Below the pieces are notes generated by a model. The model did not search any database, was not told where the DNA came from, and worked only from the letters and a program-made list of their open reading frames with translations. 64,000 nt of DNA from Streptomyces cinnabarinus (lineage in GTDB: Bacteria > Actinomycetota > Actinomycetes > Streptomycetales > Streptomycetaceae): contig NZ_CP114413.1 of the NCBI RefSeq assembly GCF_027270315.1, positions 4,278,001 through 4,342,000 on the forward strand. The letters run 5' to 3'. How positions within the stretch are numbered: position 1 is the stretch's first letter; each line of letters opens with the position of its first letter. Made by a program: the position numbers and the translations under genes. This document shows positions 26,184-34,170 of the stretch, piece by piece.

Positions 26184-26793
26184 ATCTGCGTACGGGTTCC
26201 CTTGCCCAGATCGTCCAGCCCACCACGGCTGCCCCCAGCAGCACCCCCCACCTGCCATGGGCCGCGTCCCACGCGGGATCGTCCGCCGCTACGAACAACT
26301 TCCAGTCGTCCGGCAGCAGCAGCCCCGCCAGTACGGCCGCCGTGAGGACCGCCGCCGCCACGCTCACCCCGGGCTCCGGCTCCTGCGACCGCCGGATCCA
26401 GGCCGCCGCCCCCGCCAGCGCGAGCGCGCACGCGGCGCCCGCCTCCAGGGTGGTCGCGCCCACCGGGGGGCGCAGTTCGGCGGGGACCAGGAGGACCGCC
26501 GCCGTCCACCACAGGACGGCGACCGGGGCGACCAGGGCCAGGCGCAGGCCCTGCCGGACGAACCGGGGCACCGGCACCGCGGCCGTGGTGTGACGGGCCG
26601 GGTCGTCCAGGACGAAGGCCAGGCCGAGGGCGAAGGCCAGGGCCGCGGTGCGCAGGGTGTTGAGGGCCAGCCAGGGGTCGAAGTTCTCGGCGTACAGCCG
26701 GGACATCCAGGCGACCAGCAGTCCTACGGCGGCCCCGGTGCCGAGTGCCGGCCAGGGCAGCGTGCGCCAGACCGGGCGGATCAGCTCGGTCAC
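26182..26793 (-). CDS. Membrane subunit, last gene of ECF/ABC operon
   Basis: The 203-residue protein has about six hydrophobic segments (TLPWPALGTGAAVGLLVAWM; LVAPVAVLWWTAAVLLVPAE). Its GTG start at 26793 overlaps the preceding TGA (GTGA), placing it as the fifth and last gene of the operon that begins with the ECF sigma gene. It probably is an accessory or permease-like part of the ABC system. The stop codon lies within the repeat element. Confidence 0.7.
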   Translation of the reverse strand: MTELIRPVWRTLPWPALGTGAAVGLLVAWMSRLYAENFDPWLALNTLRTAALAFALGLAFVLDDPARHTTAAVPVPRFVRQGLRLALVAPVAVLWWTAAVLLVPAELRPPVGATTLEAGAACALALAGAAAWIRRSQEPEPGVSVAAAVLTAAVLAGLLLPDDWKLFVAADDPAWDAAHGRWGVLLGAAVVGWTIWAREPVRR

Positions 26794-28307
26794 TCCTCGC
26801 ACCCGTCCTTCTCGGTGATGTCCTTGACCCCGAGCAGTTCGGCGGTCTGAGCGGTGGTCACCCCGGGCGCCGTCAGCTCGGTCCAGTGCTTCTTCACCAG
26901 GGCCGTCACCTCGGCCTTCGGGCGGGTCAGCAGCTCGCGCACGACATCGGTCTGGCCCACCGACATGGACAGCGGGTCGGTCGGGGACAGGACGATCGCG
27001 GAGCCGGTGACGCTGTCGTCGAGGCGCACCTCGCGCAGCGCGTCCATCGGTTCGTCCTGCCAGCCCAGGGACAGCCACATCACGGTGACCACCCGCCCGT
27101 CGCACAGTTCACCGGCGGCCCGCTCGCTCCCGGTCACCAGCACCGCGGCCACGGCGGAGGAGAACTCGGGGACCCGGGGTCCGCCCCACCTGGTGCCGAC
27201 GGTGACCTCGTGGGCGGTGCCGGAGGGCTCGACGGCGCCGTCGCTGGACAGGCCGTAGCGGGCCTCGATGCGCTGGCGGACGAGGAGCGGCTGGTCGTGC
27301 GCGCTGCCGGCGGCGAGGTCCGAGACCTCGTCCACCACGTGCGCCCAGGTCCCGATCCGGGGCTCCCACTCCGGGAAGGCGCAGTACGTCGAGCCGCCGC
27401 GCTGCACGCAGTCCTGTTCGGGGTCGACCGTGGCCTTCTCCCGGGCGGCCTTCAGGGAGGCCGGTTCGCCGCCGGACTGGGCGACGGCGCCGATCAGGGC
27501 CAGGGCGACCGCCCCGCCGAGCGCGGGGTAGAGGGTCTTGACGCGGCGTCCGCCGCCGGCCAGCACCGCGAGGACACCTGCGGTCAGGCCGAGGCCCAGC
27601 AGATACAGCGCGTGCCAGGCGGCCGGGCGGCCCAGCAGGTCGGAGGGGAGCGTGTCGGAGCTGCCCTCGCCGACCACGGGGGTCAGCCAGCGGGTCCCGG
27701 ACTCGGGGTCGCTGGGGACGGCTCCGAGGACGAGGAAGAAGAGGAAGAACACGACCAGCAGCGGGCCCACGAAGGCCGACTTCAGCAGCCGGGCCAGCAG
27801 CACCCCGAGCGCGCCGAACAGCAGCACGGTCAGCGGTCCGACGAGCAGTTCGCCCGGCGAGCCCTGCCCGACGGCGCCCGGCCGGAGCGCCTCCCAGCCG
27901 AACTGGGCGGCCACGCACACCGCGGTCAGCAGCGCGGCGGGCACCACGGAGAGCACATGGGCGAGGGAGCGGCGCCAGGTGCTGACCACCAGCACAGCGA
28001 AGTGGCGTTCGGTGTCCCGGCGCCGGGAGCGCAGCACGGCCAGGTTCACGCTCAGCAGCACCGCGAGCCCGACCAGCAGAGGCGTGCTCTGGGTGGCGCG
28101 GTCGGCGTCCTGGAGCGCGGGGAAACCGTTGTAGGAGTCGCGGGCGTTCCACACGATCCAGGCGATGTAGACCGCGAAGGCGGCCAGCACCGGCATCGAC
28201 AGCAGCAGGCGGCGCGACTCGAAGCGGGCGAGGGCGAACACGGCCGCCCAGGAGTCGCGGGGGCGCACGGACACGGCGACGGGCACCGGCTGGACGAGGG
28301 TGGTCAT
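26790..28307 (-). CDS. ABC-2-type permease-like membrane protein
   Basis: The 505-residue protein has an N-terminal helix set (LLLSMPVLAAFAVYIAWIVW), then a second and third hydrophobic block (LLVVFFLFFLVLGAVP), and a 200-residue extracytoplasmic C-terminal half with two pairs of cysteines. The layout fits an ABC-2 permease of the preceding ATPase, although it is unusually long and its C-terminal soluble domain is unrecognised. The ATG at 28307 overlaps the ATPase stop by ATGA; the longer open frame beyond it is a shadow of the ATPase gene. Confidence 0.75.
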   Translation of the reverse strand: MTTLVQPVPVAVSVRPRDSWAAVFALARFESRRLLLSMPVLAAFAVYIAWIVWNARDSYNGFPALQDADRATQSTPLLVGLAVLLSVNLAVLRSRRRDTERHFAVLVVSTWRRSLAHVLSVVPAALLTAVCVAAQFGWEALRPGAVGQGSPGELLVGPLTVLLFGALGVLLARLLKSAFVGPLLVVFFLFFLVLGAVPSDPESGTRWLTPVVGEGSSDTLPSDLLGRPAAWHALYLLGLGLTAGVLAVLAGGGRRVKTLYPALGGAVALALIGAVAQSGGEPASLKAAREKATVDPEQDCVQRGGSTYCAFPEWEPRIGTWAHVVDEVSDLAAGSAHDQPLLVRQRIEARYGLSSDGAVEPSGTAHEVTVGTRWGGPRVPEFSSAVAAVLVTGSERAAGELCDGRVVTVMWLSLGWQDEPMDALREVRLDDSVTGSAIVLSPTDPLSMSVGQTDVVRELLTRPKAEVTALVKKHWTELTAPGVTTAQTAELLGVKDITEKDGCEE

Positions 28308-29164
28308 GCCGTCACCGCCAGACCGTGGCCGTCGAGGGTGAGCAGGTAGCCGTCCTCCAGCGTGGGTTCGAGGAGGTCGGCGCCGGGCGGCGGATCCCCT
28401 ACGTTGCGGAAGGTCCCGGCGCCGGTGCGCCAGCCCGCCTTGGCGTGCGGGGCGCGTTCGGCGCTGCTCCACACCCGGCCGGCGGCCTGGGCGGTGAGCT
28501 CGGCGGGGGTGCCGTCGAAGTGGATGCGGCCGCCCGCCATCACCAGGACGCGGTGGCAGAGCATCGCCACGTCCTCGGTCTGGTGGGTGGACAGCAGCAC
28601 GGTCCGGCCCTCGCCGGCACGGGCGATCAACTCCCGGAACCGCATGCGCTGTTCGGGGTCGAGCCCGACGGTCGGCTCGTCGAGGACCAGGAACCCGGGG
28701 TCCCCGACAAGGGCGGCGGCGAGCGCGACCCGCTGCCGCATACCGCCGGACAGCTTCTTGATCTTCCGGCCGCGTACGTCGCCCAGGTCGACCTCGTCGA
28801 GCACCCGGCGCACCTCGCGGTGGCGGGCGGCGCGCTGGGTGAGCTCCTTCAGGATCGCCACGTAGTCGACGAACTCGAAGGCGGTGAAGTCCGGGTGGAA
28901 GCCGGGCGTCTGCGGCAGATAGCCGAGCCGCCGGCGTACCTCCTGCCGTCCGCGCGCGGTGCCGGGGTCCTGCCCGAGCACGGTGAAGGATCCGCGCTGG
29001 GCGGGCACGGCGGTGGCGAGCACCCGCAACAGGGTGGTCTTCCCGGCGCCGTTGGGCCCGAGCAGTCCGGTGACGCCCGGCGTCAGCGACAGCGACGCCT
29101 CGTCCAGGGCTCGGGTGCCGCCGTAGTGGAGGCTGAGCCCGGAGGCGGAGACGGTGAAGATCAT
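28304..29164 (-). CDS. ABC transporter ATP-binding protein
   Basis: The 286-residue ATPase has Walker A GPNGAGKTT, signature LSGGMRQRVALA, Walker B FLVLDEPTVGLD and the H-loop LLSTHQTED. It is of the DrrA/CcmA class that energises ABC-2 permeases. It lies between the zinc-finger anti-sigma gene and the permease gene, overlapping both by four bases. Confidence 0.9.
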   Translation of the reverse strand: MIFTVSASGLSLHYGGTRALDEASLSLTPGVTGLLGPNGAGKTTLLRVLATAVPAQRGSFTVLGQDPGTARGRQEVRRRLGYLPQTPGFHPDFTAFEFVDYVAILKELTQRAARHREVRRVLDEVDLGDVRGRKIKKLSGGMRQRVALAAALVGDPGFLVLDEPTVGLDPEQRMRFRELIARAGEGRTVLLSTHQTEDVAMLCHRVLVMAGGRIHFDGTPAELTAQAAGRVWSSAERAPHAKAGWRTGAGTFRNVGDPPPGADLLEPTLEDGYLLTLDGHGLAVTA

Positions 29165-29976
29165 GCGGCGCTCCCGTGGAACACGTCGAATCGGTCACGT
29201 ACGAAGTAGAGAAGGCCGACCGCGAGGGCGGCGACCGCGGCGGCGGCGCCCTGTCCGGCGGCGGTGAAGGGGGCCAGCTGCCCGCCGTTCGCGGCCTGGT
29301 CGGCGGCGGCGATCACCGCGAGCCACGCCCCGCCGACCAGGGACGGCGCGAGGACCGGCCCGAAGCGGGGGGTCAGCGCGAGTCCGGTGGCGGTGAGGGC
29401 GAGCGCGGGCAGCAGCCAGGTCAGGGCGCGCAGGCCGTAGGAGGGAAGGGCGAGTGTCGCCAGGCCGTTGAGGGCGAGCCCGGCGGTGAGCACGGCGACC
29501 GTACGGATCATCAGCAGCCGGAACCCGTGCACGGGCGAGACGACCGCCATCTCGTACGTCGGGTCCAGCGCGGGTCCGTAGCTGAGCGCGACCCCGGCCA
29601 GCGGCAGCAGCGGTGCCAGGGCCAGGAACAGGGTCGGTGCACCGGCCGTGTGCACCACGGCCACCGTCGTCACCAGCAGCAGCACCACCGACGCCAGCCA
29701 CGAGCGGCGCAGCACGGGGGTGGCCGCGAGCAGCCGAGCGGTGTGGTCGGCGACCCCGAGCCGCAGCAGCAGCCCCTCGAACACGCCCGGCCTGGGCGCG
29801 TCGAGTGCGGCGTCGAGGCGCTCCCAGCCGATGTCGACGGGGCCGCTGATCTCGGCGAGGGCCGCGCGGCACACCGCGCAGGCGGCGAGATGGCTGTCGG
29901 CCGACCACAGCAGGGGCGCCGCCAGCTCGGCCCGCGCGTAGGCCCGCAGGTCGTCCTCGGATACGTGCCAGGTCAT
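29161..29976 (-). CDS. Membrane anti-sigma-like protein with zinc-binding N-terminus
   Basis: The 271-residue protein starts with a zf-HC2/ZAS-like motif H-x3-C-x2-C (SHLAACAVCRAAL, about residues 28-36) and continues with about six transmembrane helices. ZAS domains hold a partner ECF sigma factor; the immediately preceding ECF gene overlaps by four bases, so this is its likely anti-sigma. The many membrane passes are more than for ordinary ZAS proteins and may receive a signal from the ABC transporter in the operon; that part is inference. Confidence 0.8.
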   Translation of the reverse strand: MTWHVSEDDLRAYARAELAAPLLWSADSHLAACAVCRAALAEISGPVDIGWERLDAALDAPRPGVFEGLLLRLGVADHTARLLAATPVLRRSWLASVVLLLVTTVAVVHTAGAPTLFLALAPLLPLAGVALSYGPALDPTYEMAVVSPVHGFRLLMIRTVAVLTAGLALNGLATLALPSYGLRALTWLLPALALTATGLALTPRFGPVLAPSLVGGAWLAVIAAADQAANGGQLAPFTAAGQGAAAAVAALAVGLLYFVRDRFDVFHGSAA

Positions 29977-30515
29977 GCCAGCGCCTCCCGCAGTTGCTTA
30001 CGGGCCCGCATCGCCCGTGTCTTGACCGTCCCGGGCGGAATCCCCAGGAGCACGGCCGCCTCCCGGGTGGTCAGCCCGTCGACGACCGTGGCCTGGAGCA
30101 CCGCGCGCAGTTCCGGCGACAGCCGGACCAAGGCGCCCGCCAGGTCCCCGTGCTCAACCCCCGCGAGCACGCGGTCCTCGGCGGACACCTCGTTCCGGTG
30201 CCGCAGCCGCGCCAGCGCCTGCCGCAGCCGGCCGCGCGCCCCGTCGCCGCGCAGCGCGTCGACCAGCCGCCGCGACCCGATCCGCCACAGCCACCCGGCC
30301 ACGTCCCCGTCCTCCCGGTACCGGGCGGTCCCCCGCCACACCGCGAGGAACGTCTCCTGTACGACGTCGTCGACGAGCCCTGGGTCGGCACAGCGGCTGC
30401 GCAGCCGTGCGGTCAGCCAGGGCGCGAACCGGCGGTACAGCTCCTCGAAGGCGCGCCGGTCCCCGTCCGCCGCGACGGCGCGCAGCAGGTCCCCGTCGCT
30501 TCTCGTTTCGCTCAC
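29973..30515 (-). CDS. ECF RNA polymerase sigma factor
   Basis: The 180-residue protein has sigma region 2 (AFEELYRRFAPWLTARL; LVDDVVQETFLAVWRGTARY) and region 4 (LVRLSPELRAVLQATVVDGL; REAAVLLGIPPGTVKTRAMR). It starts with GTG and leads a five-gene operon in which every junction overlaps by four bases. Such sigma factors usually transcribe their own operon, but I see no certain ECF promoter motif upstream. Confidence 0.9.
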   Translation of the reverse strand: MSETRSDGDLLRAVAADGDRRAFEELYRRFAPWLTARLRSRCADPGLVDDVVQETFLAVWRGTARYREDGDVAGWLWRIGSRRLVDALRGDGARGRLRQALARLRHRNEVSAEDRVLAGVEHGDLAGALVRLSPELRAVLQATVVDGLTTREAAVLLGIPPGTVKTRAMRARKQLREALA

Positions 30516-30579
30516 GTCACCTCATCGGACGAGCCCGGCTGATCGGTTCACGGAATCACGGCTTGACTTTCGCACTCCA

Positions 30580-30625
30580 CTTCCACCACCCTTTCACTAC
30601 TCAATTAGTGAAAGGGTGGTGGAAG
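30580..30625. promoter_or_regulatory. Perfect 20-bp inverted repeat, operator of the GntR/ABC operon
   Basis: CTTCCACCACCCTTTCACTA (30580-30599) and its exact complement (30606-30625) flank a 6-base spacer. The element ends 3 bases before the GntR start, so it covers the ribosome site and any downstream promoter. YtrA-type GntR repressors autoregulate through palindromes in this position. A TTGACT at 30563-30568 may be part of the promoter. Confidence 0.75.
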
Positions 30626-30628
30626 CGA

Positions 30629-31015
30629 GTGGTCGAGTACCGCATCGACCGGCGCAGCGGCGTCGCCACCTACCTGCAGATCGTCCAGCAGACCAAACAG
30701 GCCCTGCGCCTGGGCCTGCTGGAACCCGGCGACAAGCTGCCCACGGCCCGGGAGGTCGTGGAAGCGACGGCCATCAACCCGAACACCGTGCTGAAGGCCT
30801 ATCGCGAGCTGGAACGCGAGGGCCTGGTCGAGGCCCGCCGCGGCCTCGGCACGTTCGTCCGCAAGTCGTTGGGCGCGGCGCCTGCCGATTCGCCGTTCCA
30901 CACGGAGCTGACGGACTGGGCCGTGCGGGCCCGCGAGGCGGGCCTGGAACACGACGACGTAGCGGCGCTGTTCACGGCCGTGTTGGAAGAACACTTCAAG
31001 GGGGACGAGGCGTGA
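30629..31015 (+). CDS. YtrA-subfamily GntR regulator of ABC operon
   Basis: The 128-residue protein has a GntR winged helix (VATYLQIVQQTKQALRLGLL; KLPTAREVVEATAINPNTVL; LEREGLVEARRGLGTFV) and only a short C-terminal helix, the YtrA type that controls ABC transporter genes. It is the first gene of an operon with an ATPase and two permeases. The GTG at 30629 fits relatives; an in-frame GTG at 30608 would lie inside the operator. Confidence 0.88.
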   Translation: MVEYRIDRRSGVATYLQIVQQTKQALRLGLLEPGDKLPTAREVVEATAINPNTVLKAYRELEREGLVEARRGLGTFVRKSLGAAPADSPFHTELTDWAVRAREAGLEHDDVAALFTAVLEEHFKGDEA

Positions 31016-31980
31016 GTGATATAGCGATGGAGGCGACAGGGCTGAGCAAGTCCTGGGGCGCCTGGAGGCGCCCCAGAGGGGCGCGGGGAACTGCGCGACA
31101 AGCCACGACGGCGCAGCAGCGACCCACCGGCCTCACGCAGCTCGATTTCCGCCTGACCGCCGGAGGCATTTGCGCACTAGTCGGCCCCAACGGCGCAGGC
31201 AAATCCACCCTCCTGGCGCTGGCCGCAGGCCTGACCCGGCCAGGCGAGGGCACTGTCACCGTGCTGGGCACCACCCCCGCCGCCGCCCGCGAGCGCCTCG
31301 CCTACGTCGCCCAGGACAAGCCCCTCCACCCTCACCTCACCGTCGCCGCCACCCTGCGCCTCGGCCGCGAACTGAACCCCCGCCGCTGGGACTCCGCCGT
31401 GGCCGAACGGATCGTCGCCGAGGGCGAGTTGGACCCGAACGCCAAGATCCGCACCCTCTCCGGCGGCCAGCGCACCCGCGTGGCCCTCGCGCTGGCCCTC
31501 GGCAAGCGCCCCGAACTGCTGCTCCTGGACGAGCCGATGGCCGACCTCGACCCGCTCGCCCGGCACCAGCTCACCGGCACCCTGATGGCCGACGCCGCCG
31601 AACACGGCACCACGGTTGTCATGTCCTCGCACGTGGTGGCGGAGCTGGAGGGCTCCTGCGACCACCTGCTGCTGCTCGGCGCCGGCCGGGTCCGCCTCGC
31701 CGGCCCCCTGGAGGACCTGCTCGCCGCGCACACCCTGGTCACCGGCCGCGCCGAGGACTCCCTCGCCCCGCCCACCGCCGAGGACTTCCTGGCCCCGCAC
31801 ACCGTCGTGGAGTCCCGCACCACCGGCCGCCAGCTCACCGCGCTGATCCGCCCCGAGGGCCCCGTCGCCGCGTCCTGGCAGCCCACCGAGCCGACCCTGG
31901 AAGAGCTGGTCCTGGCCCACCTGCGGGCCCCCGACGCCCCGCCGCTGACCCTCGGCGAGGCCCGGGAGGCGGCCGTATGA
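31012..31980 (+). CDS. ABC ATP-binding protein with in-frame repeat insertion
   Basis: The 322-residue ATPase has Walker A GPNGAGKST (58-66), signature LSGGQRTRVALAL and Walker B LLLLDEPMADLDP. GTG start overlaps the GntR stop (GTGA). Residues 17 to about 40, between LSKSWG and LTQLDFRL, are Arg/Ala/Thr-rich and absent from ordinary ATPases; the DNA encoding them is a dispersed repeat (31053-31122) that has kept the frame. The insertion lies ahead of the P-loop in a surface strand, so function may be kept. Confidence 0.88.
   Translation: MSDIAMEATGLSKSWGAWRRPRGARGTARQATTAQQRPTGLTQLDFRLTAGGICALVGPNGAGKSTLLALAAGLTRPGEGTVTVLGTTPAAARERLAYVAQDKPLHPHLTVAATLRLGRELNPRRWDSAVAERIVAEGELDPNAKIRTLSGGQRTRVALALALGKRPELLLLDEPMADLDPLARHQLTGTLMADAAEHGTTVVMSSHVVAELEGSCDHLLLLGAGRVRLAGPLEDLLAAHTLVTGRAEDSLAPPTAEDFLAPHTVVESRTTGRQLTALIRPEGPVAASWQPTEPTLEELVLAHLRAPDAPPLTLGEAREAAV
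31053..31122 (+). repeat. Dispersed repeat absorbed in a coding sequence
   Basis: CTGGGGCGCC-TGGA-GGCGCCCCAG (31053-31076) is a perfect 10-bp hairpin, followed by AGGGGCGCGGGGAACTGCGC and GACAAGCCACGACGGCG. The second part is what I recall as a frequent Streptomyces intergenic motif and is related to the copy at 26111-26183. Here it is inside an open ABC ATPase gene. Confidence 0.65.
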
Positions 31981-32975
31981 CCGCCGTGACCGCACCGGCC
32001 ACCGGCACCGCACCGCGCCCTCGCGGTCCGCGCGGCCTGGTCTGGGTGATGCTGCGGGTCCACCGGTCGGCCCTGCTGTTCTGGCTGATGCTGGTCGCCC
32101 TGTTCGCGGGCGGACTGCTGTGGGCGTACGGCCCCGGCGCGGACGCCGCCTGGAGCGAGTACCTGGCCACGGGCTGCGGCTCCGGACAGCCGAGCCTGGG
32201 CTGCGACGTCAGTGGCCCCGCCTACCAGCGCTACGACTACGCCCTCGGCCTCGGTGGCGCCGTGATGGGGCTCGTCCCGCTGTTCGCCGCCGCCTGGGCG
32301 GGCAGCGCGCTCATCGGCCGCGAGTTGGAGAACGGCACCGCCCGGCTGGCCTGGGTGCAGTCCGTCTCCCCGGCGCGCTGGCTGGCGGCCAAGCTCGCGG
32401 TTCCGGCCGCGCTGCTCACCGCGGGCATGGTCACGCTCACCCTGGTGCACCGCCTGGTGTGGTCCTCGGAGGGCGAACTGCGGCACACCATGGGCTGGCG
32501 CGCCTGGCACGACGACACCATCTTCCTGGCCAACGGCACCGCCGCCACCGCCTACGCCCTGCTCGGCCTGGCCATCGGCGCCCTCACCGGCCTGCTCCTG
32601 CCGCGCGCCCTGCCCGCCCTGGCCGTCGCCGCCGCGGCCGAGCTGGCCCTGTCCAACTGGCTGGGCCGACTGCGCCCGCACCTGTGGCCGCCGGACCTCG
32701 CGACCGCCAAGGACGACTACCCCGAGACCGTCGGCATGATCGTCGAGGGCGGCGCCCTCACCCGCGAGGGCGCCCACGTCCCGATCCCGGACTGCACGGG
32801 CGAACCCGGCTGCCTAACCGACCGGGACATCACCGGCTTCTACGCCTACTACCACCCCACCGACCACTTCTGGCGCCTCCAGCTCGTGGAGACCGGCATC
32901 GTCCTCGCCATCGCGACGCTCGCCGTGCTTGCCGCGTTCTGGCTGCTCAAGCGCCGTACGGGAGCCGCCGTATGA
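31977..32975 (+). CDS. ABC-2-type permease
   Basis: The 332-residue protein has six or so transmembrane helices, with LLFWLMLVALFAGGLLWAYG first and ending in VLAIATLAVLAAFWLLKRR. It shares the segment ALIGRELENGTARLAWVQSV and PARWLAAKLAVPAALLT with the next gene, so the two are a tandem duplication and may form a heterodimeric pore. Overlaps both neighbours by ATGA. Confidence 0.85.
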   Translation: MTAVTAPATGTAPRPRGPRGLVWVMLRVHRSALLFWLMLVALFAGGLLWAYGPGADAAWSEYLATGCGSGQPSLGCDVSGPAYQRYDYALGLGGAVMGLVPLFAAAWAGSALIGRELENGTARLAWVQSVSPARWLAAKLAVPAALLTAGMVTLTLVHRLVWSSEGELRHTMGWRAWHDDTIFLANGTAATAYALLGLAIGALTGLLLPRALPALAVAAAAELALSNWLGRLRPHLWPPDLATAKDDYPETVGMIVEGGALTREGAHVPIPDCTGEPGCLTDRDITGFYAYYHPTDHFWRLQLVETGIVLAIATLAVLAAFWLLKRRTGAAV

Positions 32976-33874
32976 CCGCGATCCCCGCCCCTGCCGTACG
33001 CGCGGCCGGTCCTTCCCGGCCCCGCCCCAAGGGCCTGCTGTGGGCGGTGCTGCGGCTGCACCGCACCGCGCTCGTCGGGTGGGGGCTGGCCGTGCTCGCC
33101 GCGGCCTCCTTCCTCTTCCGGCTGGCCGCGCTCGCGGACGAGGCCGAGCGCGGCAACAGCGCCTGCGCCATTCCGGCCGCCGACGGGCTGCCGTCCTGCG
33201 CCGCGGTCGACGCGATCACCGCGGACGAGACCTACTCCACCGGCATCGCCCTGGTCACCGCCTGCCTGGCCTGGCTGATCTTCCCGGTGGCCGCCTGGGC
33301 GGGCGGCGCGCTCATCGGACGCGAACTGGAGAACGGCACCGCGCGCCTGGCCTGGACCCAGTCGGTCACCCCGGCGCGCTGGCTGACCGCCAAGCTCGCC
33401 GTCCCGGCCGTCCTGCTCACGCTCGGCACGACCGTGCTGGTCCTGCTGGGCGTGTGGGCCCGCGGCGCGGACAACCCGAACCTGGTCGGGGACTGGTACT
33501 ACCCCGACGTCTTCGTCGGCACGGGACCCACGGCCGTCGCCTACGCCCTCACCGGCCTCGCCCTCGGCGCGCTCGCCGGGCTGGTGCTCGGCCGGGCCCT
33601 GCCGGCGGCCGGCGCCGCCTTCGGGGCCGCGCTGCTCCTCTTCAACCTCCTGGAGCGCCACCGCGAGGACCTGTGGCCCACGGTCACCCGTGCGACGGCG
33701 GGCTGGGAGGTACCCCGCTCGGCCTTCCAGGTGACATCGAGCCGGACCGAGCTGAGCTACCACCCGCCGTCCCACTTCTGGCCGATCCAGTACGTCGAGA
33801 CCGGCATCCTTCTCGCCACCGCGGCCGCCGCCGTCGCGGGCGCCTACTGGCTGCTGCGCCGACGCACCACCTGA
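32972..33874 (+). CDS. ABC-2-type permease, tandem paralogue
   Basis: The 300-residue protein is a paralogue of the previous one: ALIGRELENGTARLAWTQSV and PARWLTAKLAVPAVLLTLGT are almost identical. It has the same helix pattern and an extracellular loop with HPPSHFWPIQYVETGILLAT, matching the partner's HPTDHFWRLQLVETGIVLAI. Last gene of the GntR/ABC operon, followed by a strong terminator. Confidence 0.85.
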   Translation: MTAIPAPAVRAAGPSRPRPKGLLWAVLRLHRTALVGWGLAVLAAASFLFRLAALADEAERGNSACAIPAADGLPSCAAVDAITADETYSTGIALVTACLAWLIFPVAAWAGGALIGRELENGTARLAWTQSVTPARWLTAKLAVPAVLLTLGTTVLVLLGVWARGADNPNLVGDWYYPDVFVGTGPTAVAYALTGLALGALAGLVLGRALPAAGAAFGAALLLFNLLERHREDLWPTVTRATAGWEVPRSAFQVTSSRTELSYHPPSHFWPIQYVETGILLATAAAAVAGAYWLLRRRTT

Positions 33875-33898
33875 TCCACCGCGGCGCCACCCAGAGCT

Positions 33899-33945
33899 CC
33901 GGGGCCGGACGTCCCTCCTACGGGGGGAGGGACGTACGGCCCCGG
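33899..33945 (+). terminator. Strong stem-loop ending the GntR/ABC operon
   Basis: A 20-base arm at 33899-33918 pairs with 33926-33945 with a single mismatch around a 7-base loop, 25 bases past the last stop codon. Confidence 0.8.
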
Positions 33946-34170
33946 CAGTCGGACGCCCGGGAGCCGCCGCTCGCTATCCACACGCCATGTCTCCGTAACC
34001 ATTGGTTCAGACGGGCTTGCGACGCTCGGCGAATGAAGCCCGCCGTGCCCGAGCCGTCGCCGCCTCCCGAGGGAATCGCGGGGAACGGCGACGCCCGACG
34101 CCTCGCCGCGACCCTCCCGCCCGCGTCCTCCGACGCGCCCGTATCGCTGGGAAGGCGGAAGAATGGGTCC

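Noticed and set aside
26790..29198. An 802-residue fusion of ATPase and permease in one frame
   Set aside because: The upstream part of that frame is an Arg/Pro-rich shadow of the real ATPase gene; the permease starts at 28307.
33990..34032. Possible PHO box before ppk (GGTTCAGACGG)
   Set aside because: Only one unit resembles the consensus and no phased second unit is present, unlike the pstS site.
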